In this document: piece by piece, positions 7,749 to 16,259 of the stretch
Position numbering within the stretch: the stretch's first letter is position 1
Layout: every line of letters begins with the position of its first letter
DNA from: CAVPNY01 sp963706905
GTDB taxonomy: Bacteria > Chloroflexota > Anaerolineae > Anaerolineales > UBA4823
DNA: 24,864 nucleotides
NCBI GenBank assembly: GCA_963706905.1
Contig: CAVPNY010000010.1
Span: 1 to 24,864 of the forward strand
Direction: 5' to 3'
Notes under the pieces: model-generated
What the model saw: only the letters and a program-made list of their open reading frames with translations
Databases searched by the model: none
What the model was told of the DNA's origin: nothing
Translations under genes and position numbers: made by a program

Positions 7749-8150
7749 GTTTAACGCTTTTCAAACTTAGTTACATTTTTTACTGGACAGGTATCAGCAA
7801 ATGAAGGGTATTAAAATTGAGACTAAACCATTGATAAGTGATTACTTTTTTGATAAAGATTTAATTTTTGCTGAATTGAACTTAAAAGGCTCGTCTCAAT
7901 GTAAGTCGGTATCTGAGACGTTTACAATGCCTTGCGAAGAGATATTATCAAACCTGACTTTGTGATTTATCTAAAAGCAGATGTAGACGTCTTGTTGCAA
8001 CGAATAAATGCCAGAGCAAGATCATATGAAGCTAACATGGATAGAGATTACCTACAGCGTCTGTGTATAAGTTATGAAACCTACTTTGAACAATACGAGG
8101 ATGCTCCAGTTCTTCCGATCGATACCACGAAAAGGGACATAGTTGAATAG
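7605..8150 (+). pseudogene. Deoxynucleoside kinase, broken
   Basis: Three frames together give a deoxyadenosine/deoxyguanosine-type kinase, which phosphorylates deoxynucleosides to monophosphates. P-loop GPIGVGKTT (7626-7652) leads to ENPYLPL; after a shift near 7730 comes FYGDREFNAFQT, then an in-frame TAG (7768-7770) where family members have Gln, then LHFLLDRYQQMKG and PLISDYFFDKDLIFAELNL. After further shifts near 7890-7930 comes RDIIKPDFVIYLKADVDVLL, then MDRDYLQRLCISYETYFEQY and APVLPIDTT to 8150. The order and spacing are complete, so the gene was whole once. A nonsense change in addition to two indels points to genuine decay. It follows the MazG-like pair, fitting a nucleotide-pool theme. 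Confidence 0.7.
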
Positions 8151-8240
8151 TTCGCAAGATCGAGACTATATACTTAATTGAATTCAATCAACTTTCGGCG
8201 CGTTCTTAATTTCGTCAATCAGTATAATAACAGATGGGCT

Positions 8241-8684
8241 TTATCTAGTAAATGCTCGAATTTCAGCAAAACCTCTCTCTGTCACGATCACATCCGGCAC
8301 CACACTCGGAAACAACCTCTCCAAATTCGCCGACACCTGCACCAGCACCGTATCCTCCCCTGCATCCACCGTAATCCCCGTCACCACCGCATTCACCCCA
8401 TACTGCGCCAGGTAGCCGTTATTCATGCTGGCAAAAGCCTGGGCGTTGGCCCAGGTCGGCTGGTGGGCTGTAGATCCCCGGTCTCCTCAAACACCCGCTG
8501 GCTGATCTCGGCAGCGGCAGCCAGGGCGGCGGCATCGGCAGCCTTGGCGATCTCCGCCCGGGCGTAGAAGTAGCGCCCCAGCTCGATCCCCAAAGCCATG
8601 ATCGGGATCAAGATAAACCCAAAGAAAACCGTCCAGAAGGTCAACGAGTAAGCCGCGCTGATCCTGTAGCAGCTTGAGCTTCAT
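8241..8684 (-). CDS. TadG-like pilus assembly protein (Tad domain), frameshifted
   Basis: Last gene of the Tad operon. From ATG 8684 (GGAGG seven bases before, start overlapping the TadE stop as TGATG) the protein begins MKLKLLQDQRG. After a shift it continues MTFWTVFFGFILIPIMALGI then ELGRYFYARAEIAKAADAAA, the classic Tad-domain pattern of a membrane segment followed by an Ala-rich helix with AxDAAALA. After another shift, a C-terminal part with MNNGYLAQYGVNAVVTGI and LERLFPSVVPDVIV ends in TAA at 8241. About 147 aa, shorter than full TadG, which often carries a VWA domain. It probably anchors or assists pilus assembly at the membrane. No terminator with a T run is visible before the convergent island at 8150. 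Confidence 0.7.
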
Positions 8685-9081
8685 CACCATCCCTCCTGCC
8701 TGAAGGTCGCCTCCGCCGAGACCGGAAAGCTGCCTGGCAAGCCGGGAACCAGGCTGCCCAGGAAGCTGGGGATCGTGCCCGAAACGCGCACGCTCAGGAT
8801 GCTGCCGGCCACCCCGCCTGGAGAAAGGATGGCCACGCTGGCTTCTTTGACGATCGGGTCGCTGTCGATGGCGCTGCTGGCTGCGCTGGCGGCATAGCAG
8901 GCGCCGCACTGCTGCGCCACGCTGCCCATGCGCGCCCCATGCCGGGCGGCAGCCTGCACCGCCTGCTGGCCATAGACCACCATCCCCAGGTTGACCGTCG
9001 CCAGCATGACCAGGATGGCGATCGGGAAGGTGATCGCAGCTTCCAATGTCTCAATCGCTCGTTTAGGAATAGAAATCGCAT
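8684..9081 (-). CDS. tadE: TadE-like pseudopilin, frameshifted
   Basis: Start ATG 9081, behind CAGGAGGTCGAAA. After one frameshift near 9060 the product reads RAIETLEAAITFPIAILVML, a prepilin-type sequence with Glu five residues after a likely cleavage site (A|IETLE), then a hydrophobic helix, then QQAVQAAARHGARMGSVAQQ, typical of TadE (PF07811). The C-terminal half is strand-rich and ends RQEGW. About 132 aa. TadE-like minor pilins are cut by the Tad prepilin peptidase and take part in pilus assembly. Its 5' DNA strongly resembles that of the Flp pilin gene just upstream, including ATGCG-TTTCT and the ATTGA-ACAT-GGAAG block, so the leader peptides share an origin. Confidence 0.75.
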
Positions 9082-9109
9082 TTTCGACCTCCTGAAAATC
9101 AATAAGGCG

Positions 9110-9147
9110 CTGGCAAGGGCAGAACCAGGCAAGCCCGCCCTTGCCAG
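9110..9147 (-). other. Strong stem-loop between the pilin gene and tadE
   Basis: CTGGCAAGGGC (9110-9120) pairs perfectly with GCCCTTGCCAG (9137-9147) around a 16-base loop that itself contains a CTTGCC/GGCAAG echo. In the transcribed direction it comes ten bases after the pilin stop and has no following T run, so it is more likely a processing or stabilising hairpin, or a partial attenuator, than a full terminator. Such an element would allow more pilin than downstream product. Confidence 0.55.
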
Positions 9148-9156
9148 CAGGTTGAT

Positions 9157-9304
9157 TCACAACCGTCCAGCGACATCCTGGACGACTTGGGCGATGCGGG
9201 CGCCCAGGAGCTGGTAAGCTCCATAAGCCACCAGCACGACCACGGCGATAATCACGGCGACTTCCGATGTTTCAATGGCTGCTCGATCTCGTAAGAAACC
9301 GCAT
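9157..9304 (-). CDS. flp: Flp-type pilin, one frameshift
   Basis: Tiny gene with a near-perfect ribosome site: AGGAGGTG at about 9312-9319, ATG at 9304. Skipping one base near 9293 gives MRFLRDRAAIETSEVAVI, then IAVVVLVAYGAYQLLGARI and AQVVQDVAGRL, about 48 aa. The features are those of Flp/Fap pilins: short basic leader, Glu at position +5 of the mature form (A|IETSE), one long hydrophobic helix, very short tail. The tyrosine usual after this Glu is replaced by Val. It is the presumed main subunit of the pilus, processed by the peptidase encoded directly upstream. The next gene, tadE, follows after a strong hairpin. Confidence 0.75.
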
Positions 9305-9340
9305 GGCTTGTTCACCTCCTTTCTTTCGAGATTTAGTCTA

Positions 9341-9881
9341 TCACGCGATAACTGATCCATCCACAGCCAGGCGACTGTCCCCAGAGTGATCGCGACCGTA
9401 TAGGGGATGGTTTTCCGCCTGGCAATCAACCCGACCAGCCCCTGGACGCCGCCCACCAGAACAATCGGAATGAACAGCAACCCGTTCGCAAAGAACAGCA
9501 CCAAAGCAATGATGATCTTGGCGTCTGCACCGCCGGTCGCGCCGATCTCCCACAACGCCCACACAGCAAAAACCACCAACATGGCATACACGATGCCTGG
9601 CGATCCCGCTATGGATAGCCCCAGGATCGTCGCAGCAGCAAGCCAATCGGTATGCGCCATTTTGCCTGGGGCAGATCGGATATCAGGATCAGGAGCACCA
9701 CCAGAGCAACAAGCTGCCAGCCGCCCTGGAATAACTGCCATATTGCAGCCAGGATCAGCGGCAAGACGGTCAGGCAGGCTGGCACCTGCCGGGAGCGCAG
9801 GTCGAATACTACGCATATCGCCAGCCAGGCCAGCAGAAGCGCCCAGACGATCACCTGGGTTGATAAAGTCGATGGCAACAT
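9341..9881 (-). CDS. cpaA: Prepilin peptidase of the Tad system (TadV/CpaA-like), frameshifted
   Basis: Membrane aspartic protease of family A24 that removes leader peptides from Flp and pseudopilins. ATG 9881 follows GAGGAG. The product begins MLPSTLSTQVIVWALLLAWL and has the first catalytic Asp27 in VVFDLRSRQVP. After a shift near 9650 comes TDWLAAATILGLSIAGSPG, then the second site GATGGADAKIIIALVLFF (the GxGD-like Asp), then more membrane segments. The likely stop is the TGA at 9341-9343, although one frame stays open into the pilin gene because of an indel. About 180 aa, right for the short Tad-type enzymes, which lack the N-methyltransferase part of type IV pilus PilD. Together with the methyltransferase-like gene upstream this is notable. 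Confidence 0.8.
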
Positions 9882-11061
9882 AACTCCTCGAGAACTACAT
9901 CTGCGAATCTTGATGGAATTGAATAAGTTGTTGTATTGGTGTTTGTAATGGGCAAGGATGGCGTGAGGGAAGGGAGAGAAGCGGGGTCCAGATTGCCTTC
10001 TGACAGACGAACCGAGACCGGTAAACTCAGGGACTCGTATTGGGCCTGTTCTTGAGACGCTGGTGAACCGGCACTAGATCGTGAATCCGTGAGATTTTCC
10101 GAGACATGGGTAACTGTGTGAATCTGGAGCCACCACGGGCTTTGGACACCGATCCTGTTCAAAAAGGGGAACAAGGCGAGCATCAGCAGGAATACTGCCA
10201 GGACTCGCCTGGGCCAACTGCTGGTGAGGGTGAAATAGAGTAATAAGCCGGCGGCGATCAATCCCAACCCAAGCCACACAACCGTAATGTGACTCGGCCA
10301 GGCAGTAAAATGCAAGGAGATGCCGTTATAGGATAAAACAATGACTGCCGCGACTATGGCTGCTCTGACAATGCGTAGATAAGGCCAGACATGCTCCTTC
10401 GTCAACATAAACCGGCTGGCGCGATCCCACCTTCGACCCGCGCGCTGTTGCAGCCGATCAGCTGCCTGTGCCAGTGCAAGCCCTGTTTGCCAGTTGAGGT
10501 GTTTCAAAGTGAGTATAAATTCATCCAGGTGAGGATCGATCCCGCGCAATATCGCCAGGCATTCCTCTGCAGCAAGCCCACTGCGACGCCTGTGTAATGC
10601 TTCCCGCAGCGCCTGTTGTACTTCTCCCTCCGGCAAATCCTGAACAGCCTTAGATAGCACATCGAATAGATCACTATCTGATTCGGTATAAGTCGCGGAC
10701 CCGATCCATCAAGACTGTAACCGCCAACAAATTCATTGCCTTTCTCGACGGTCGGAATTCCTCGCTCAGAACCACAGCAGCTACCAATACCAAAAGAAGC
10801 CACTCCCTGGATATCCAGGTCACCACCCAGTTTGCAATGAAAATCCCGATGGCTGCACCAACGGATCTTCAACAAAATTCCAAACCGATCGTTTGTTTCC
10901 CGCAATGCGCTCAACGACAGGACTCTGCCGGCCGCCTTACGATGGAATATCCAGGCGCGTATCTGCGCCACGAAGCGCCCAGGACTGGTGGAATAGCCAG
11001 GCCAGCCAAATAAGCCGCAGCAGTGAAGTAGCTGATCAGGTGGAAGCAGTCGGATCTCCAT
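9851..11061 (-). CDS. Multi-pass membrane protein, possibly a third TadB/C-like protein, frameshifted
   Basis: Begins at ATG 11061, overlapping the methyltransferase stop as TGATG. Pieces in different frames read: HLISYFTAAAYLAGLAIPPV (membrane), FVAQIRAWIFHRKAAGRVLS, AIGIFIANWVVTWISREWLL, LVLVAAVVLSEEF, MNLLAVTVLMDRVRDLYRIR, then from 10660 the intact stretch with DLPEGEVQQALREALHRRRS, GLAAEECLAILRGI, membrane segments around IVRAAIVAAVIVLSYNG and LGLIAAGLLLYFTL, and a Ser/Thr/Pro/Asn-rich tail. The soluble helical part between membrane segments recalls the GspF-like fold of TadB and TadC, but I cannot confirm it. The C-terminal end is uncertain because the frame runs 30 bases into the peptidase gene. 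About 400 aa, possibly two proteins. Confidence 0.5.
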
Positions 11062-11622
11062 CACCAAACTCCCGGGATCAGCCGGTAACGCACCTGGCTG
11101 GCATAGTGCTGGATAGGCATGATGATGCGCTCTTCCCGAAGGGCGCGGAAAACCTGGATGGCTACCAGCGCAACCAACAAGGCTGCCAGCAAGCAGGTTG
11201 AGGAGAAGTAGACGACCAGGGCAGGCGCAAGACCAGCTCGCCCAGGTACATGGGATGGCGCACAAAGCGATAGGGCCCGTGAGCGACCAGACCGCGGTCG
11301 GCTGGCGCAATGCCAAAGCGCGTTCCCAAGGCAAGCAGAGACCAGAGCACCAAGCCATACCCAAGACAGACCGACGATCAAGATGGCACAGGGCATCTCG
11401 TCCGGATAGGGAGCGGCCAAAGGCAGGACAGCCGCCAGAATCCCCAGCCACAGTCCACGCCGGTCGTAATTCTCGGCAGGCTTACGGCGGGCATAGAGCG
11501 CAGCCAGGATGGCATTATGCAACGCAGCCAGCCAGGCCAGGATCGGTCGGATGCTCCCAGGCTGCCAGTGCCGAGACCACTGCCGCAAAGGTGAAGAAAG
11601 CCAGCCCCAGGCGGTCTTTCAT
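11061..11622 (-). CDS. Isoprenylcysteine carboxyl methyltransferase-like membrane enzyme, frameshifted
   Basis: ATG 11622 opens MKDRLGLAFFTFAAVVSALA. After a shift near 11520 follow ALHNAILAALYARRKPAENY, several membrane segments, and the family signature HGPYRFVRHPMYLGEL (about 11236-11281), with the conserved RHPxY. The C-terminal end, ALREERIIMPIQHYASQV then RYRLIPGVW, also fits the family. About 187 aa, normal for bacterial ICMT/PEMT-like proteins (PF04191/PF04140 type), which use S-adenosylmethionine at the membrane to methylate a protein or lipid. Bacteria have no prenylated proteins of the eukaryotic kind, so the substrate is unknown. Its place between tadC and the prepilin peptidase, overlapping the next gene, suggests a task in pilus biogenesis. 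Confidence 0.75.
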
Positions 11623-11643
11623 CGATGCTCAATCCTCTCTTGA

Positions 11644-11778
11644 TCAGACTGGTTTGAATGAGCCGGATGAGCCGCCGAAGTGAAGCAATGCCCAGATCCA
11701 GCCCAATACAAAACCAAATGCGAAGGTGGAGCCAGCAATGGACAGGGCATGCGCTGCGGAAATACCGTAATCGCTCAT
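11644..11778 (-). CDS. 44-aa single-pass membrane protein of the Tad operon
   Basis: A small gene easily missed: ATG 11778 behind GGAGGTG (11785-11791), stop TGA at 11644-11646. The product is MSDYGISAAHALSIAGSTFA, FGFVLGWIWALLHFGGSSGS and FKPV, with one hydrophobic helix of about 20 residues and a Gly/Ser-rich end. It has no prepilin motif, so it is not an obvious second pilin. It lies 28 bases after tadC and 21 before the methyltransferase gene, so it is surely co-transcribed. It has no frameshift. Family not recognised; probably a small accessory subunit of the membrane platform. Confidence 0.6.
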   Translation of the reverse strand: MSDYGISAAHALSIAGSTFAFGFVLGWIWALLHFGGSSGSFKPV

Positions 11779-11806
11779 CGTCATACACCTCCAAAGGATC
11801 CATAGC

Positions 11807-12668
11807 TTACAACGTGGCCAGGATCGGCCAACCGATCAGAACCAGGATGACGGCAATAAAGGGCAGGAAGTAGAAGATCACCATGGGGATGACCAGCTCC
11901 GCGCCGACCCGCTCGGCGCGCTGTTCTGCGCCGGCGGCGTATTCGGCGGCGATCCGCCCGGCCATCTGCCCCATCAATTCCTGCTGGGCGGTGCCCAGGC
12001 GGACGAATTCCAACTGCACCGCCAGCCCAATCAGGTCAGGCAGGTATGAAGCCTGGGCTTCTTTCTGCAACTGGGTGAAGATCACCCGTCCCTGGGACAT
12101 CTGCAGCACGTGGCGCATCCATTTGCGCTGCCAGGCTGTCAGTCTGAGCGGTGCGCCGCAAGGCTTCTTCGAGCGAGACGCCGGCCGCCATCTGGGCGGC
12201 AACCAGCTGGATGAATTCCGGGAGCTGCGACTGGAAGCGCCGGCGTACCCGCCGGGCGACGCCGCCCAACAGCACCACGGGGACCTGCCAGCCCAGCAGC
12301 GCTGCCAGAACGCTGGGGATCAGATTGTCGTAGACCAACAGCCCAAAGACGAACGCTCCCAAGGCCAGCGCGATGCGCAGAGAAGTGAACTGCACTTCGT
12401 CCCAGCCTTCCCACTTCCCAGCCAGTTGGGCAAAGTACAAATCGGCTTTGGCCCGGCGCAAGATTGAGCCGGGCGCCCAGCGGGCAGTGGAGCGATCCAG
12501 CTTGGAGAGCCACTTCCGCCAACCGGGCAGCTCGGGCGCGGCAGGTTGGTCGCTCTCTCGTAAGAAGCGCGCTGCCTTGCCTGCAGGCAGGCTGGGGACA
12601 AACTCAACCCATAAGGATGAGTCAACAAGATGCAGTCGTAGCGATGCCAATCAAATAGATAAGGTCAT
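11807..12668 (-). CDS. tadC: TadC, inner-membrane platform protein, frameshifted
   Basis: Second T2SSF-type platform protein. Its start ATG 12668 overlaps the tadB stop (ATGA, 12665-12668). After shifts in the first 40 codons the frame reads FLRESDQPAAPELPGWRKWL, LRIALALGAFVFGLLVYDNL, then FQSQLPEFIQLVAAQMAAGV and SLEEALRRTAQTDSLAAQ, the typical core of TadB/TadC (LPxFxxLLAxxxxAGxSLxEAL). After another shift come KWMRHVLQMSQGRVIFTQLQ, LGTAQQELMGQMAGRIAAEY and a final hydrophobic helix ending in GWPILATL, TAA at 11807. About 287 aa, normal. It should pair with TadB as the base on which CpaF works. Confidence 0.82.
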
Positions 12669-13551
12669 ACCGCCTCCGCAACAATCGACCGGATCAACAG
12701 GTAGCCCATCACCATCATGCCAATTCCCAGCCGAGATAACAGCCTGCACCGGAAAAGCCAGAAGCGAGCCGCGGATCAGCGGATCGCGGGTGAGGAAGAT
12801 AAAGACGATCAGCAAAACCACCGGGATGATGCGGGCTGAGAGCAGCGCATCCCCAGCCTTGGCCACCGCCCGGTTGCGCGCCACCAGGATCTGCTGGACA
12901 CGCTGGGAGATCTGCATCAGGACTTCGGCATATTTGCCGCCGCCAGCTTCGCTGTAGCCATCCAGCAGGTAAGCCAGGTTGGAGAGCGAGGTGGAAGGCG
13001 AGCGGGCAGCCAGACTGCGTAAAGCTTGCTGGCGCTCTTTGCTGCGCAATTCCGCAGCGGTCAGCATCAGCTCTGGGGTCAGAGGGTTGGGGCTTTCCAT
13101 ATCCAGCGATTCGCCGGTCTTCTGCAGCACCTCAGGCACGGAACCACCCGCCAGCAAGCCAGCCGTGATCCGCCCCACTGCCACCGGCAGCAGGCGGTCG
13201 ATCTCCCTGCCACGGCTCTTGACCCGGTCATCCAGCCAGGCATAAGGTAGGTAGCCTGCAATGACGCCAGGATCAAGGCAGGCAGTCCAGGCAGCAACGG
13301 CCAGGTAATGACCCCAGCAGCGACGCCAGCCGCGATGGTGAGCAGCCGGAAGGTGACTGGCTGCAAGCGCACCCCGGCAGCGAGCAGCTTATATTCCAGC
13401 GATTCGGGCTTCAACTCGCTGAGCGTGCGCGCTGTATCCAGCGAGTACATCTCTGCCAGGCGCTGGCTGGCTTCGCCGCGCCGGATGCGCACTCGGCGAG
13501 AATAAGAACAAACACCAAAAGACCTACCAAAATACCGATCAGGGTAATCAT
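12665..13551 (-). CDS. tadB: TadB, inner-membrane platform protein, frameshifted
   Basis: ATG 13551 with a perfect GGAGGTGATT site. MITLIGILVGLLVFVLILAE is the first membrane helix; after a shift comes RVRIRRGEASQRLAEMYSLD, a membrane pair around LLTIAAGVAAGVITWPLLPG, and after another shift VGRITAGLLAGGSVPEVLQK, SLSNLAYLLDGYSEAGGGKY, then LLSARIIPVVLLIVFIFLTR and a last helix GMMVMGYLLIRSIVAEAV ending at TGA 12665-12667. The T2SSF (GspF-like) order of helices and the length of about 295 aa fit TadB. It forms the membrane platform with TadC, encoded with a 4-base overlap, and is driven by CpaF encoded just upstream. Confidence 0.82.
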
Positions 13552-13578
13552 TGTGAATCACCTCCTACAAAGCTGGTC

Positions 13579-14916
13579 TCAGCCAGGATGCGCGGGCGCA
13601 GCTCGCCAACTCTTCTCCCAACGCGGCTGGCTTCCCGGCGATCGCTCATCAAATCGATAGACCGGCTCAAAGCGGATATCGCCGTTGCTTAAGCTCTTTG
13701 GCCAGGTTGGCGATGACCGTCACCCGGCGCACTTCGTCCCGGATGCCGATTTGCACCAGCAGGTCCACCGCCTCAGCGATCAACTGCACGGCATCCGTGG
13801 CGCTCACGCCAGCATCCGCTCCAAGCACGGTGGTCAGGCGGCGCACGGCCTCGCGCGGGTTATCGGCGTGGAAGGTGCAGGCTCCGGAGTGCCCGGTCAT
13901 CATCGCCCGGAACAGGCTCAACCCGGCATGCCCATCGCGCACCTCGCCCAGGATCAGGTAATCGGGAGCCATGCGCAGGGCATCATCGACGGCATTCGCC
14001 AGGGTATAGGGTTGGATCTCCGTGCCGAGCGCAGCCGGGCGGGCTTCGATGGTCTGGACCGTAGGTCGCTCGATCCAGATCTCCTCCGGGTCTTCGATCT
14101 TGACAATGCGCCAGGCAGCCGGCAGGTAGTTGCACAGCGCCGAGAGCAGGGTGGTCTTGCCGGTGCGCGTCCCGCCGGTGATCAGGATGCGGTAACCCTG
14201 CTCCATGGCAGTCTGCAGCAGATCCATCATCTTCGGGCTCATCATCTCCCGCTCCAGGATCCACTCCGGTAGAACAGGCTTTTGCTCGAACAGGCGGATG
14301 TTGATGCTCGGATTGCGCCCTGGTGGGGCAATGACCGGGTGCAGCGCCTTGATCCGCCCTCCGCCCGGGATTGTGCGGCGTGGCAGGCAGCTTGGCGTTG
14401 ACCGTCGGGTTGGCTTCGTTCAGGCTTTTGTTCTGCGGTCCCAGGATGCGATCCAGGACACGGATGATCTCGCGGGATCGGGCTTTACAGTCCGGGAGCG
14501 TTTCCCAGCGCACGTTGTTCTTCTTCATCACCTGCACCAGACCGCTGGAGTAGATGCAAATCTCTGACAGGTCGGTGCGCGCCGGAGGCAGAAGCAAATC
14601 CAGAAAACCCAGGCCCATCAACCGCCGCCCCAATTCGGCCGCCAGGGCGCCGTCGGTCTGGTAGCCGGAATAGGCGTTGCTGCGCCGGAAAGCCAGCCCG
14701 ACCAGGGCGTTGATGCGTTCCTGGATGCGCTGGCGCTCAGCATCCGTGGGCGACCGCAGCACGCTCACCGGGAATTCGCGGTTGATCTGGTCGATGACTT
14801 CGTTGGCGACCGTGTCTCTTCAGGCCATCATCAACCAGGCGCTCGGTTCCCTGTGCACTATCGTACAGGCTTGGAAAGTCCTTTGCCATTACCGTTGCCG
14901 TTACCAAACATCGCAT
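13579..14916 (-). CDS. cpaF: CpaF/TadA pilus motor ATPase, frameshifted
   Basis: Secretion ATPase of the PulE/VirB11 class that powers pilus polymerisation. Frames join as: a short start (ATG 14916 overlapping the cpaE stop, or ATG 14911, which begins with a Gly-Asn repeat and has AGGTGA better placed), TVANEVIDQINREFPV, then SPTDAERQRIQERINALVGL through ARTDLSEICIYSSGLVQVMK, and from about 14340 INIRLFEQKPVLPEWILERE. Walker A is TGGTRTGKTT (14150-14176); KIEDPEEIWI and YLILGEVRDGHAGL are the Asp and Walker B boxes; GACTFHADNPREAVRRL carries the His box. The tail GDIRFEPVYRFDERSPG to TGA 13579-13581 is typical. About 446 aa. At least three indels split it. Confidence 0.87.
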
Positions 14917-16256
14917 CACCTGCCCAGGAAGAAACTGTCTATTATGTGAACCGGAAGCGCGGGATGCGCAGCCGGCTCTTTATGCCATGCCCATCCCTGC
15001 CATTCACTCCAGCCATCATACCCGCCGGGGAACAGGAAATCCGCCAGGCTGCGCACACCTTTGGCCAGGTCTTCGACCCGCGTGACTGCCGGGATCTGCT
15101 CATCCTGCGCCTGGCTGATCGCCGGGTTGTAGGGGATCACCGCTGCAACCGGGGGAGCCCAGCCGTAACTGCCCACCAGCTCGTCGTGAAAACCGCGCAG
15201 CGAGATCGGCGAGCGTTCGGTAACCTGGTTGAGCACCAGGTAGATGGCTTCACGCGGGATGCGGTGCTCGCCAACCAGGCGCTCCAGCAGCAGGATCAGG
15301 GTGTGGCGTGCAGCCGCCATATCCGCCAGGGTGCAGCGGGAGACAATCACCGCGGTGTTGGCAGCAGCGATGCCCTGCAGGCTCCAGGGCTGCTCGCCGG
15401 CTGGCAGGTCCAGCAGCACAGCGGCATAGTTGCGCGTCCAGGAGGCCATCACCAGCGAGTAGATGCTGTCCGGCTTCAGCCTTGTGGGAGTCGAGTACTC
15501 CGCCGCCTTCTGGTAATCCACCGAGTTCTCCGGCGACAGCAGCACATCCAGACCTTCACGGGTCTGGATCGAAGCCCCAAAGCCATCCCCTGGGCGGGCA
15601 AAATACTCCATGGCGTTGGGAACATAGCGCATTTTCAAGTGGGGCACAGCAGATGGCGGCAGGTCAAACGACATCAACAGCGAGCGCACATTCATGCGCA
15701 CGTTCAGCTCGTAAGCCAGGCTTTCCGCCATGGTCGAGCGACCGGTGCCGCCAGTCGCCGAGATAAACGCCACCACCCGTGTGCCGACAATTGCGCCGGC
15801 AGCTGCGAGAAAGATAAGCCTGCTGCAGAGGCGCAGTGGCAGCCGCCCGGGCGCGTTCGGTCATCACGGCGGCATAGCCGGATTGAGCGATCTCGCCCCA
15901 ATTCACCGGGGCGATGTACACGCCGCGCACCACGGCGGCTTTCTCGAACATGCCGCGCACATCCCGGATAGCATGGCGGCAGCACCAGGATGGCCACGCC
16001 ATGCCAGACCTGGATCTCCGCCAGCACCTGGACCAGCGCCTCCGGGCCAGGGGCAATTTCCACCTGCACCACAACCAGATCAGGGCGCATCTGGGCCAGG
16101 CTTTGCTCGAAAGTTGCTCCATTGGGTGGCATGCGCGCTGATCACGAACCGGCTGTCGGAGAGAAACGGCGGCTGCATCTGGTAGAAGACCGTCTCATGC
16201 CCTGGTCCAGCCAGCATCACGGATACCTTTTGATCGGCGATCGGCGCGTTGCTCAT
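14916..16256 (-). CDS. cpaE: CpaE/TadZ, receiver-like plus ParA-type ATPase, frameshifted
   Basis: Localisation protein of Tad pili. ATG 16256, three bases after the cpaB stop, opens MSNAPIADQKVSVMLAGPGH. Further frames give FEQSLAQMRPDLVVVQVEIA and VAILVLPP, the atypical receiver half, then AIRDVRGMFEKAAVVRGVYI. From about 15780 comes a MinD/ParA-like half: VVAFISATGGTGRSTMAESL, LLMSFDLPPSAVPHLK, YAAVLLDLPAGEQPWSL and VIVSRCTLADMAAARHTL. The Walker A reads ATGGTGRST: the signature Lys is Thr and the P-loop Lys is Arg, a deviation known to vary in TadZ proteins. About 447 aa, stop 14916-14918. It probably marks the membrane site for assembly. Confidence 0.82.
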
Positions 16257-16259
16257 GGC

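Noticed and set aside
8151..8240. Terminator for the Tad operon or for the island
   Set aside because: No stem with a T run on either strand in this short convergent gap.
9407..9883. 158-codon plus-strand ORF over the prepilin peptidase
   Set aside because: Shadow of the minus-strand peptidase with both catalytic aspartates; no ribosome site or domain.
14853..15971. 372-codon plus-strand ORF antisense to cpaE
   Set aside because: Composition is Arg/His/Gln-rich with no family pattern; the minus strand carries the clear CpaE protein, and long antisense frames are expected in GC-rich coding DNA.
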